Below, piece after piece: positions 1 through 5,423 of a stretch of 7,670 bases of DNA (positions are counted from its first letter, which is position 1; every line of letters begins with the position of its first letter). The DNA lies in NCBI GenBank assembly GCA_041738135.1, contig JBGSQK010000021.1, positions 1-7,670 on the forward strand, read 5' to 3'. This stretch comes from JAGOMX01 sp041738135. GTDB lineage: Bacteria > Pseudomonadota > Alphaproteobacteria > JAGOMX01. Made by a program: the position numbers and the translations under genes. The notes under the pieces are model-generated. The model saw nothing but the letters and a program-made list of their open reading frames with translations, had not been told where the DNA came from and did no database searches.

Positions 1-102
1 CATGCGTTAGAAAATATTCATACGACGAAAGATTTAAGCCAGCTGCTGCCGTTCAACTTCAAACCCGCCCTGAATAAGGGGTCTGCAGCGGTAGCAAGCT
101 AA
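1..102 (+). CDS. IS66 family transposase, C-terminal end (partial)
   Basis: The frame is open from the first base and stops with TAA at 100-102, giving the last 33 residues of a protein that begins outside the window. The segment ENIHTTKDLSQLLPFNF matches the usual C-terminal pattern of IS66 transposases (TnpC/Orf3), in which a line like 'AKTVEDIEALLPWN' precedes the stop. IS66 transposases are DDE enzymes that cut and join the element ends; none of the catalytic residues are in this fragment. The stop lies 37 bases before the proposed element terminus at 139, the normal IS66 layout. Recognition rests on a short tail, but the adjoining terminus supports it independently. Confidence 0.75.
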   Translation, partial: HALENIHTTKDLSQLLPFNFKPALNKGSAAVAS

Positions 103-115
103 ATTTATACCGCAG

Positions 116-139
116 GGGTGGGGTTGTTTTACCGCTTAC
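116..139 (+). repeat. IS66 right terminal inverted repeat
   Basis: A G/T-rich stretch ends in TTACCGCTTAC at 129-139. Read outward-in on the minus strand it begins GTAAGCGG, as IS66-family inverted repeats do. The inner limit of the repeat is a guess because the left end is not visible. Confidence 0.6.
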
Positions 140-720
140 AGATCAAGGACGTATTTTACGCCCGCATTATGGATGATTGGGTGGTGTTGACTAAAACTAA
201 AACCGCTTTGCGGAAGGTAATCAAGATCACTCATGAGATTGTCAATGGCTTACAGCTTCAACTGCACCCATCGAAAACTTATATTGGAAAGATTGCCCAT
301 GGCTTTAACTTCTTAGGTTATTACATGGATGATCAAAAGATTCTACCGTCTAAAGAAACACTCAGACGCTTACATGAACGAGGCACCGCGCTTTATGAGC
401 CGTCGCAAGGCAACGGAAATAGATCCCATAGTTTCCAGAGAAACCCTCATGGTCGGGATATCTCCGAGTATCATGTTAACGAGCCAGCACCAACGGAAGG
501 GTATTTTCAAGAGATTTTCGCCCATCTGCTGTCTTCGGCTGGTCGTAAACCTGGCACCCTTGCGACCATGCAGCGATACGTTCAAAAATGGGCGTCCTGG
601 CTCGCCTCAGGAATTTCGACGATTAAGGCGTTTGAGCAATCAGTTCAAACTCTTCTGCCCAGCCTCTTTTCATGTTTGAGGCCGGACGCCATGGCAGCAG
701 CCATGGGCAATTGTCAATAA
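140..720 (+). pseudogene. Reverse transcriptase gene truncated by IS66 (3' portion)
   Basis: The frame from 140 to the TAA at 718-720 encodes the second half of a bacterial reverse transcriptase of the group II-intron-like type. The catalytic palm motif reads FYARIMDDWVVL, with the paired aspartates at about 175-180. It is followed by the thumb-proximal HPSKTYIG and the GFNFLGYYMD motif, then a C-terminal segment with QRYVQKWASWLASG that resembles the 'YVRRWxxWVRAG' line common after the RT domain. Everything upstream of the catalytic box (RT motifs 1-4) is missing. The only in-frame start, a GTG at 118, lies inside the IS66 terminus, so the first seven residues of that ORF are IS-encoded. 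The remnant cannot fold as an active polymerase. No intron RNA or retron-like RNA is visible downstream, so the type of retroelement is uncertain. Confidence 0.85.
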
Positions 721-1610
721 TCCCTAGGCGGGTTTAAAAACGAAACATGAAACCGACGAAGCACGCACCGCACCGCCGCCCGCCACGCCGCCGCTCGCAC
801 CCCCCACACGCTTTTTTCGTCCAAATAAATGACGCGCAAATTATTTACCGACAACGCGCCCGTACCCGCCCACGTACAATATACGTAATGTTCGTTGCCA
901 TCCGCCCACCAGTGATAGAATATTCCTAAAGGAGCAACTTCCCCATTCCATGCTGCCATGATTGGCTTTAGATAAGATCCTCTCGGCGTATCACAGAACC
1001 GCTTCGCCATAAAATAGGGGATAATAAATATCTCCGCTTTGCCTGCATTTGCTTGGTTTATTCCAGGACGAAGTCCAGTACGAATGCTCAGATATTTTCC
1101 GGCATCTCCACATTGTGACAAATCAAAGGTGCCTTCTGATGGATTCAGTAGACGACGTATAGGAAAAGATGTGCCGTTGGTATAATCTCCCTCAGTTTGG
1201 TTGGGTTTATAAACCAACGCCCCATTCAAAAAGGAATTCCAAATAGCATCGTGGCCCAGCCCACCGTAAGATACCATTATAATTTTTTGCCAAATAGGGT
1301 GTTGATCAGCATACTTACGATCTTTATCATTTTTGTCAATAAGGCCATCTATAATGTTCTTCAACTCTTTACAAACATGTCGGAAATTACCTGGATTGGT
1401 AGCAGGATCAGCAGCAGCAAGTGTAAATATATACTTCAGAATGTTCTTATCATGGGCCACCATGGCTGTTTCTTTAAAATCGAGCCTACACTGGTTTGCC
1501 TGAATATCCGTATATAGTGGATCTGGATTGGACCCGAACGCAACAAACTGTCCAGAACAAAGAGCCAAAAGACCGGCTGTAATTGCTAGTTTCTTAGTAA
1601 ACTTAATCAT
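714..1610 (-). CDS. Secreted protein of unknown function, F-box-like segment, aberrant C-terminus
   Basis: I do not recognise the full-length family. The ATG at 1610 is preferred over an upstream start at 1649 because it has GGAG at 1621-1624 (10-base spacer) and begins a clear Sec signal peptide: MIKFTKK, a hydrophobic core ITAGLLALC, and a likely cleavage near VAFG/SNP. The mature part is rich in Cys, Trp and Gly. Residues about 54-85 (KNILKYIFTLAA... then FRHVCKELKNII) resemble an F-box, a eukaryotic-type ubiquitin-ligase adaptor motif; this is a motif-level impression. If true, the protein could act in a host cell. The sequence looks natural to about NLRVIYLDEK (base ~825). The last ~35 residues are Arg/Ala/Val-rich, come from an anomalous C-rich DNA tract, and the stop overlaps the end of the reverse transcriptase remnant, so the native 3' end has probably been replaced. 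Confidence 0.7.
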   Translation of the reverse strand: MIKFTKKLAITAGLLALCSGQFVAFGSNPDPLYTDIQANQCRLDFKETAMVAHDKNILKYIFTLAAADPATNPGNFRHVCKELKNIIDGLIDKNDKDRKYADQHPIWQKIIMVSYGGLGHDAIWNSFLNGALVYKPNQTEGDYTNGTSFPIRRLLNPSEGTFDLSQCGDAGKYLSIRTGLRPGINQANAGKAEIFIIPYFMAKRFCDTPRGSYLKPIMAAWNGEVAPLGIFYHWWADGNEHYVYCTWAGTGALSVNNLRVIYLDEKSVWGVRAAAWRAAVRCVLRRFHVSFLNPPRDY

Positions 1611-1620
1611 TTCTAATAAT

Positions 1621-1624
1621 CTCC
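1621..1624 (-). promoter_or_regulatory. Ribosome binding site for the 1610 start
   Basis: GGAG on the minus strand, ten bases before the ATG at 1608-1610. It decides for the internal start that begins the signal peptide, and against the longer ORF. Confidence 0.5.
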
Positions 1625-1677
1625 ATATCTTCAAAAGACCGTTCTGCACGGACTTACTATCATAGATATAAGACGGA

Positions 1678-1705
1678 ATTTTATTTATGCAAGTTTTTTT
1701 GACAA
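1678..1705 (-). promoter_or_regulatory. Probable sigma70 promoter of the secreted-protein gene
   Basis: On the minus strand TTGTCA (-35, 1705-1700) is separated by 16 bases from TAAAAT (-10, 1683-1678), giving a predicted transcript start near 1671 and a leader of about 60 bases before the ATG at 1610. Both hexamers differ little from consensus. It overlaps the start of the divergent small ORF at 1687, so the two cannot both be read freely. Confidence 0.45.
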
Positions 1706-1824
1706 AAAATGGTTTAGCCCTCGCATTAGTGTCAATAACTGGTGCTTTTGGAATAGGTGTGACAGGAGATCAAGGCTACGCCTGGGTTTCAGAAAACACG
1801 CCTCGTCATTTGTTCCGAAACTAA
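1687..1824 (+). CDS. Small ORF with signal-peptide-like N-terminus, possibly a gene remnant
   Basis: A 45-codon ORF begins ATG at 1687 and ends TAA at 1822. Residues 1-25 have a lysine followed by a long hydrophobic stretch (GLALALVSITGAFGIGV), as in an exported protein, and are followed by a polar tail containing GDQGYAWVSENTPRH. There is no good ribosome binding site, only ACGGAA 8-13 bases upstream. The same frame continues after two stops (1822 and 1858) into an open stretch to 1965 with natural-looking composition (NHSLRDPYNDGRITGVNF). This may be a decayed gene for a secreted or outer-membrane protein. I do not recognise the family, and chance is possible. Confidence 0.3.
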   Translation: MQVFLTKNGLALALVSITGAFGIGVTGDQGYAWVSENTPRHLFRN

Positions 1825-1976
1825 TTCCGATTGCTTTTGTGCCAAAAGCCTATGGGCTAAAGGGTTATAGGGACGGTTTTCGTAATTGAATTTAATCACT
1901 CCTTGCGGGATCCTTATAACGACGGACGGATAACAGGTGTTAATTTTAATTATCGTCAGACATGAATTTTTTAAAT

Positions 1977-2003
1977 GATCCGATTTTTGACTTTTGTCGG
2001 ATC
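1977..2003. repeat. Inverted repeat GATCCGA / TCGGATC
   Basis: Perfect 7-bp arms at 1977-1983 and 1997-2003 with a 13-base loop. The right arm contains a lone GTCGG (1996-2000), the core of the array that starts about 55 bases downstream, so it may be an outlying binding site of the same factor. Confidence 0.55.
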
Positions 2004-2055
2004 CAGCCCGGGCGTTATCAAAGTGAAAAAATCAGAAAATATATTTCCTGGCACT

Positions 2056-2100
2056 TACCGAAAAACCCAACATTACAGCTTAATGTCGGTTTTGTCGGTA
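2056..2100. repeat. Hairpin with 20-bp arms at the left edge of the iteron array
   Basis: Left arm 2056-2075 and right arm 2081-2100 pair at 17 of 20 positions around a 5-base loop (CAGCT). The right arm holds the first two GTCGG copies. The left arm holds two decayed CCGAC copies (CCGAA at 2058, CCAAC at 2067) on the same 9-base pitch. No T-run follows that would make it a standard terminator. Confidence 0.7.
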
Positions 2101-2295
2101 ACGTCGGGTTCCTTTTGGGTTTTTTCACGGAAAAAAAATCGGTCAAAATGCCCGGGGGTACCTACCGACATTACCGACACCTAGATCAGAACTTGCCTAA
2201 TGTCGGTAATGTCGGGTGCCACCCAGGGGCTTTTGGAAGGAAAATTTTAGAGGCCATTTTCCGAATTTCTTACCGACATAACCGACATAACCGAC
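2085..2295. repeat. Dyad-symmetric array of ten GTCGG/CCGAC iterons, 9-bp pitch
   Basis: Forward GTCGG cores start at 2085, 2094 and 2103. Reverse CCGAC cores start at 2165 and 2174. Forward cores start at 2202 and 2211. Reverse cores start at 2273, 2282 and 2291. Within each group the pitch is exactly 9 bases, with consensus TGTCGGTWA. The 3-2-2-3 layout is mirror-symmetric about base 2190, with both outer gaps 57 bases and the central gap 23 bases. The intervening sequences also match weakly as inverted arms. Plausible roles are operator sites for a DNA-binding regulator, replication-initiator iterons, or the ends of a small non-autonomous element. Sequence alone does not decide. Confidence 0.85.
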
Positions 2296-2424
2296 AATTA
2301 GATTAAATTGAGGTATTTTCTGGAGCTGTCGAGGGTGCATTTTTTTGACGTCGAAGTCGTGAAAAGCAGGATCACGAATGAGGAGGATGGATTAGGTCGA
2401 TTATGACGCTTTTTTTAGTAGTCA

Positions 2425-2652
2425 ATGATTCAAGTTATTTACAACAAGACGCTTTCTGGTGGCTCGTCTCAGACGATTCTCCTCCTCGCTTTTTCCTATA
2501 CTTTTTTCCACGCCTGTGGCCATCAAGCGCTAGCCAAATTAATTTGGCGCATAAGTGCGCACCCTGTTCGGATGAAAATGGATGATGTTTTTTTTAGTCG
2601 CTTAAACTTACCTGTTTTCGATTTCTATCAGCCTAACCGGCGTATGAGATGA
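2425..2652 (+). CDS. Hypothetical 75-aa protein with one hydrophobic segment (doubtful)
   Basis: ATG at 2425, TGA at 2650-2652. A hydrophobic stretch at residues 18-28 (ILLLAFSYTFF) is followed by a basic region and a polar tail ending in YQPNRRMR. There is no ribosome binding site and an overlapping frame of similar length exists. It ends 15 bases before the convergent stop at 2668, so it fills the gap neatly. I do not recognise it. It could be a small membrane protein or a fragment, and the coding status is uncertain. Confidence 0.3.
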   Translation: MIQVIYNKTLSGGSSQTILLLAFSYTFFHACGHQALAKLIWRISAHPVRMKMDDVFFSRLNLPVFDFYQPNRRMR

Positions 2653-2667
2653 TAGCGCGAAGTCGAT

Positions 2668-3423
2668 TCAATTGCTGGATGCCCTCTGCTTCGCAAGAGC
2701 AAGTTTTTCTAAACGCTTTTGTTCTCGCTTCAGCTCATACTTTTCCCGCCTAGCGCGCATTTCTTCTGCTCCGACATAGACAATGCTTGCATCAATTTCA
2801 CGGACCTTTTCCTCAATGGGCGGAATGGGTATGTCTATATCGCCAGGATTAACCCACTCGGGAAGACTGATCAAATGCCTTTCTGGAAATAGCTCTGGTT
2901 CCTTGACGTTTGTCCTAATGGGTTTTCTCAGCTCTGCTCGGAACCAATGGGATAGGCTCAAAAATCGTGCTACTTGATCATTAGGGGTGAACGAAAAAGC
3001 TTCCCCTCCGTACCATCCGCCGGCATACTCTCCCCGCATGTGCTCATGTGCCAAGATAAAATGGCAAACGGACATATAGCGCTTGAGCATTCTGCCATAG
3101 ACCTTTTCGCTGCATAGGTGCTCCATTTTCATTATAGTATTCTTGGACTTGAGAGGCATTTTTCCCATGATCAAGTCTACTGCGTCCTTAATGCTGGCTT
3201 GAGGCTGGAAACCAAGATGTGTGTATGATTTGGATGAACGCAATAATATCCAACACAACCTGCTCACGATCCTGAAGTGCTTTTGCTCTTCTTGTTTTTT
3301 AAGCTCATCCTTGATTAACCAGAGTGGATAGCATTCTTCGTAATGGCTTTTGAAATAAGAGTCATCAGGCAAATTAAAAATCTTTTTCATAGCATCGATG
3401 TGATCCGGATGAGCTTGATTCAC
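2668..3423 (-). CDS. Hypothetical protein, 251 aa, charged C-terminal helix
   Basis: I do not recognise the family. The protein is soluble with no signal peptide. The first 80 residues are helical and Lys/Glu-rich. The middle has an aromatic Gly-rich patch (GEYAGGWYGGEAFSF, about 131-145) just after HFILAHEHMR. A proline-rich linker (DIDIPIPPIEEK) leads to a strongly charged helix at 219-247, likely a coiled coil or nucleic-acid-binding tail. The GTG start at 3423 overlaps the upstream stop as GTGA, the typical geometry for translational coupling. A second possible start is the ATG at 3390, without a good ribosome binding site. Alternatively this and the 62-aa ORF are one gene of about 313 codons split by a -1 frameshift. 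The composition looks natural throughout, so a real coding region is likely even though its role is unknown. Confidence 0.7.
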   Translation of the reverse strand: MNQAHPDHIDAMKKIFNLPDDSYFKSHYEECYPLWLIKDELKKQEEQKHFRIVSRLCWILLRSSKSYTHLGFQPQASIKDAVDLIMGKMPLKSKNTIMKMEHLCSEKVYGRMLKRYMSVCHFILAHEHMRGEYAGGWYGGEAFSFTPNDQVARFLSLSHWFRAELRKPIRTNVKEPELFPERHLISLPEWVNPGDIDIPIPPIEEKVREIDASIVYVGAEEMRARREKYELKREQKRLEKLALAKQRASSN

Positions 3424-3608
3424 AATAGCCTGTTATAAAAGCCCATGTTCATCGACAAAATAGCCTTCTGCCTGTTTTCATCACTGTTAAAGCTCAAAGG
3501 CAATAACAGGTGCGCTTGAATGTGATGAAATACATCTTGCAGCACGATATCATGGTGTTTTTGCAAAAATTCCGGCGAAAATTGGCTGAATGTATCACGA
3601 TAGATCAT
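3420..3608 (-). CDS. Hypothetical 62-aa protein, coupled to or split from the 251-aa gene
   Basis: ATG at 3608 is preceded by GGGAGG at 3614-3619 with a 5-6 base spacer, one of the best ribosome binding sites in the window, so translation very probably starts here. The product is helical, rich in His, Gln and Phe (FSQFSPEFLQKHHDIVLQDVF), with no signal peptide. It ends in the GTGA overlap with the next ORF. A strong site in front of a very short product, joined to a downstream ORF that depends on GTG, fits either a coupled pair or a single reading frame broken near 3420. I do not recognise the family. Confidence 0.6.
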   Translation of the reverse strand: MIYRDTFSQFSPEFLQKHHDIVLQDVFHHIQAHLLLPLSFNSDENRQKAILSMNMGFYNRLL

Positions 3609-3613
3609 CAGAA

Positions 3614-3619
3614 CCTCCC
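3614..3619 (-). promoter_or_regulatory. Strong ribosome binding site
   Basis: GGGAGG on the minus strand immediately before the ATG at 3606-3608. It fixes the start of the 62-aa ORF and is presumably the main entry site for the pair. Confidence 0.65.
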
Positions 3620-3625
3620 GTTCCT

Positions 3626-3747
3626 AACTTTACTAGCGTTTATAAATTAACTTTTTGAGAGGCACGTTCATCTGTTTACTCGATGATTAGCCTTTCAGTT
3701 AGGTTCATAACCTTAACCAAGTTTTACTAAACTTTACAAGCATTTAT
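3626..3747. repeat. Degenerate direct repeat, 18-bp cores 104 bp apart
   Basis: AACTTTACTAGCGTTTAT at 3626-3643 and AACTTTACAAGCATTTAT at 3730-3747 match at 16 of 18 bases. Each is followed at variable distance by a TTTTTGAGA word (3652-3660 and 3771-3779), so the repeat unit may be longer and partly decayed. It lies just upstream of the 62-aa gene and may be a regulatory duplication. Confidence 0.5.
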
Positions 3748-3911
3748 TACTTTCATCCTCCTCCGAATAATTTTTGAGAATGCGCAATTTTCCTGTTTTT
3801 AAACGCTTCCAGTGGGGTAAATTAATTCAACCCTGTTTGATAGCAAATATCTGCAAATGATAGTCTAGAAGCTTAAAAAATAGCCTTAGCGTGCATATTA
3901 AAGAAACAAAT

Positions 3912-3948
3912 GCCAGGCCACCTAATCCTTCTGAGCTAGGTCACTGGC
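3912..3948 (-). terminator. Hairpin, possible minus-strand terminator
   Basis: Arms GCCAG-GCC-ACCTA (3912-3924) and TAGGT-CA-CTGGC (3937-3948) pair with a small internal mismatch around a 12-base loop. On the minus strand the stem is followed by ATTTGTTTCTTT, a T-rich but interrupted run. It could end transcripts coming from yhcG and the recombinase relic, though it is 300 bases beyond the yhcG stop. Confidence 0.35.
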
Positions 3949-4060
3949 CCTCCGATATATCATCTACATCTCCTAAGCCCTACCCGAGTATGCCTGAGGC
4001 GCCTAAAATTGCCTAAGGCTGCCAGTATGGTTTATGGTTATTCTTCAGAGATCGCATTCC

Positions 4061-4235
4061 CTGCCAACATCATGGCTTGAGCGGCTTCTCTGCATATTCC
4101 CGACTGGATCTATGTTCGGCCTCGCATAGACAACCGTCGAAGCCTGGTTCTTACGGCCAGGCTTTTTGGGGGCCTAACATAAAGCTGCTGACGTCTGTAG
4201 CTGCTTACCAGCTTCTCAAGGTGTCTCTCAGACCA
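4061..4235 (-). pseudogene. Decayed 3' end of a second tyrosine recombinase
   Basis: The minus strand aligns with the 3' end of the intact recombinase gene (bases 5450-5620) over about 170 bases, with roughly two-thirds to 70 percent identity by eye. It still reads GRKNQASTVVYARPNIDPV, against GHKNQASTAVYARLNIDPV in the intact gene, including the catalytic Tyr (codon 4126-4128). Three in-frame stops and at least one frameshift follow or precede this block, and homology stops abruptly near 4235, 17 bases before the yhcG stop. The upstream catalytic Arg and HxxR boxes are absent. It is a non-functional relic of a related but not identical integrase, evidence of earlier integration or recombination here. 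Confidence 0.88.
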
Positions 4236-4251
4236 TTAAGCTATTGGACTA

Positions 4252-5307
4252 TCAAGCAGATGTTTTTACAACCTCATCTTCGTCTGATTGAATGGTATGG
4301 AAGAAATGCTTAAACTGTTCCTGTGTAGGTAATGCGCCCTCCATGCCCTTAGGAAGATCTTGAGTCATCGTGCGATATTTAGAGACACCCATCGGTTGTT
4401 GATTTTCGGACAATGCATACTCTACCACAATTTCATTGGCTGACTGGCATAAGACTAACCCAATAGTTGGGTTGTCATCTGGTAGCTTGACTTGACGGTC
4501 GATGGCCGTAAGATAAAAGCTCAATTTACCAGCATGTTCAGGTATAAACTTGCCAGTTTTCAGCTCAAAAACTACATAACAACGCAAACGCGCATGGTAA
4601 AAGAGCATGTCTATAAAAAAATCATCACCACCTACAACCAGTTTGTATTGCGTGCCGAGGAATGCAAAACCAGTGCCCAGTTCTAACAAAAAGTCTCGCA
4701 AATGTAGGATGAGTGATTTTTCGAGCCGGCTCTCATGGATGTTCTGCCCCAAGCTTAAAAAATCGAAGTTATAATCACTCTTGAAAATTTCCTGAACCAG
4801 ATCTGATGTTTCTTTAGGTAAGGTCTGCTTAAAATTAGTCAGGGCTCTACCCTGCCTTTCGTATAGCTTGCTATCTATTTGGAGTATCAGGACATTGCGT
4901 GACCATCCATTCTCAATGGTTTTTTGCATATAGAAGACGCGTTCTTCGGGAGTTTTCACCCGCTCCATGAGAACAACATGATGGTACCAGGGTAATTCTC
5001 CAGCAACCTGCTGGAGAAATCCGTCGGAGTAAAGTGTTGCTAATCGACGCATATTATGCAGATTTGCCGTGCTAAATCCTTTCATATCTGGAAATTCATG
5101 CTTGAGATCACAGGACAGCTGCTCAATAATCTTACTACCCCAACCAAATTTGTCCTGACGTTCCAGAATCTCATTGCCAATCCGCCAGTAAAGGAGAATC
5201 AACTCCTTATTGACTGCTAAATGCGCACGTAATCTTGCATTTTTGATCTCAGTCTTGAGCGTCTTGAGAACTTCAAAATAATCTTTATTGTTAATGAGGC
5301 TTGACAT
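4252..5307 (-). CDS. yhcG: PD-(D/E)XK nuclease family protein YhcG (DUF1016)
   Basis: The 351-aa product has the usual length and two-part layout of YhcG/DUF1016 proteins. An N-terminal helical domain (about 8-160) carries the family lines LLYWRIGNEILERQ and GFSTANLHNMRRL. A C-terminal PD-(D/E)XK nuclease fold (about 175-335) has Glu196, the metal-binding Asp in FIDMLFYH (233) and the ELK pair (Glu248, Lys250), followed by the family PEHAGKLSFYL stretch. All catalytic positions look intact. The family is common in mobile islands and beside restriction loci. A DNA-cleaving role in defence or recombination is usually proposed, but substrates are not well defined. ATG at 5307 has AAGG eight bases upstream. 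The gene lies 116 bases after the integrase stop on the same strand and just before an integrase relic, so it is island cargo. No strong promoter is evident in the gap, and read-through from int is possible. Confidence 0.92.
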   Translation of the reverse strand: MSSLINNKDYFEVLKTLKTEIKNARLRAHLAVNKELILLYWRIGNEILERQDKFGWGSKIIEQLSCDLKHEFPDMKGFSTANLHNMRRLATLYSDGFLQQVAGELPWYHHVVLMERVKTPEERVFYMQKTIENGWSRNVLILQIDSKLYERQGRALTNFKQTLPKETSDLVQEIFKSDYNFDFLSLGQNIHESRLEKSLILHLRDFLLELGTGFAFLGTQYKLVVGGDDFFIDMLFYHARLRCYVVFELKTGKFIPEHAGKLSFYLTAIDRQVKLPDDNPTIGLVLCQSANEIVVEYALSENQQPMGVSKYRTMTQDLPKGMEGALPTQEQFKHFFHTIQSDEDEVVKTSA

Positions 5308-5423
5308 CGTGATTACCTTGTTTAAATCGATTTTAGTCTTTTAGCAGCTTTTATAGGTGTTTGCAGCAACTTCTTATGATGTCTCTACAAGACAGAAACC
5401 TGATAGAAAATCCGAAGCGTTCA

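Larger units (their letters stand above)
1..139 (+). mobile_element. IS66-family insertion sequence, right end
   Basis: This is the right-hand end of an insertion sequence whose body lies left of the window. It contains the transposase tail and ends in CGCTTAC at 133-139, the reverse complement of GTAAGCG, the typical outer tip of IS66-family terminal inverted repeats. Immediately to the right, coding homology to a reverse transcriptase starts without a start codon, which fixes the boundary. IS66 elements usually duplicate 8 bp, so AGATCAAG at 140-147 would be the expected target duplication; the partner copy is outside the window. Confidence 0.75.
1825..2424. other. 600-bp intergenic region with repeats, no convincing gene
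   Basis: No convincing coding sequence. The left part (1861-1965) may be the tail of the decayed gene that starts at 1687. The rest is dominated by the GTCGG/CCGAC repeat array (2056-2295) and two smaller inverted repeats: GATCCGA/TCGGATC at 1977-1983 and 1997-2003 (13-base loop), and TCGTGA/TCACGA at 2357-2362 and 2372-2377 (9-base loop). Open frames through the array exist only because the repeat pitch is a multiple of three. Confidence 0.6.
3609..4060. other. 450-bp AT-rich intergenic region with repeats, no gene seen
   Basis: No reading frame here looks coding. It holds the upstream region of the 62/251-aa pair, a degenerate direct repeat (3626 and 3730), a hairpin (3912-3948), and a cluster of small palindromic GCCT/AGGC words at 3974-4022 (GCCTGAGGC, GCCTAAGGC). 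The AT-rich composition contrasts with the recombinase DNA to the right and suggests a junction between segments of different origin. Confidence 0.5.

Noticed and set aside
329..679. Alternative frame of 116 codons inside the reverse transcriptase, suggesting a frameshift
   Set aside because: The first frame keeps recognisable RT C-terminal sequence (QRYVQKWASWLASG) to the stop, so no frameshift is needed.
747..929. 60-codon plus-strand ORF rich in Pro, Arg and His
   Set aside because: It is a by-product of the C-rich tract and is antisense to the secreted-protein gene.
2056..2295. CRISPR array
   Set aside because: The repeat core is only 5-9 bases with 9-base pitch and alternating orientation; there are no long repeats, no spacers and no cas genes.
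1962..2306. Open frame of 114 codons on the plus strand (and an overlapping 69-codon frame)
   Set aside because: It runs through the 9-bp-pitch repeat array, which keeps frames open artificially; the product is repeats such as NVGNVG and RHNRHNR with no ribosome binding site.
2403..2585. 60-codon plus-strand ORF near GAGGAGG (about 2380-2386)
   Set aside because: The purine-rich site is 16 bases before the ATG, too far, and is followed at once by ATG-GAT-TAG; the product has no coding-like features.
4077..4313. Plus-strand ORF of 78 codons
   Set aside because: It is antisense to the recombinase relic and the end of yhcG, whose minus-strand homology is clear.
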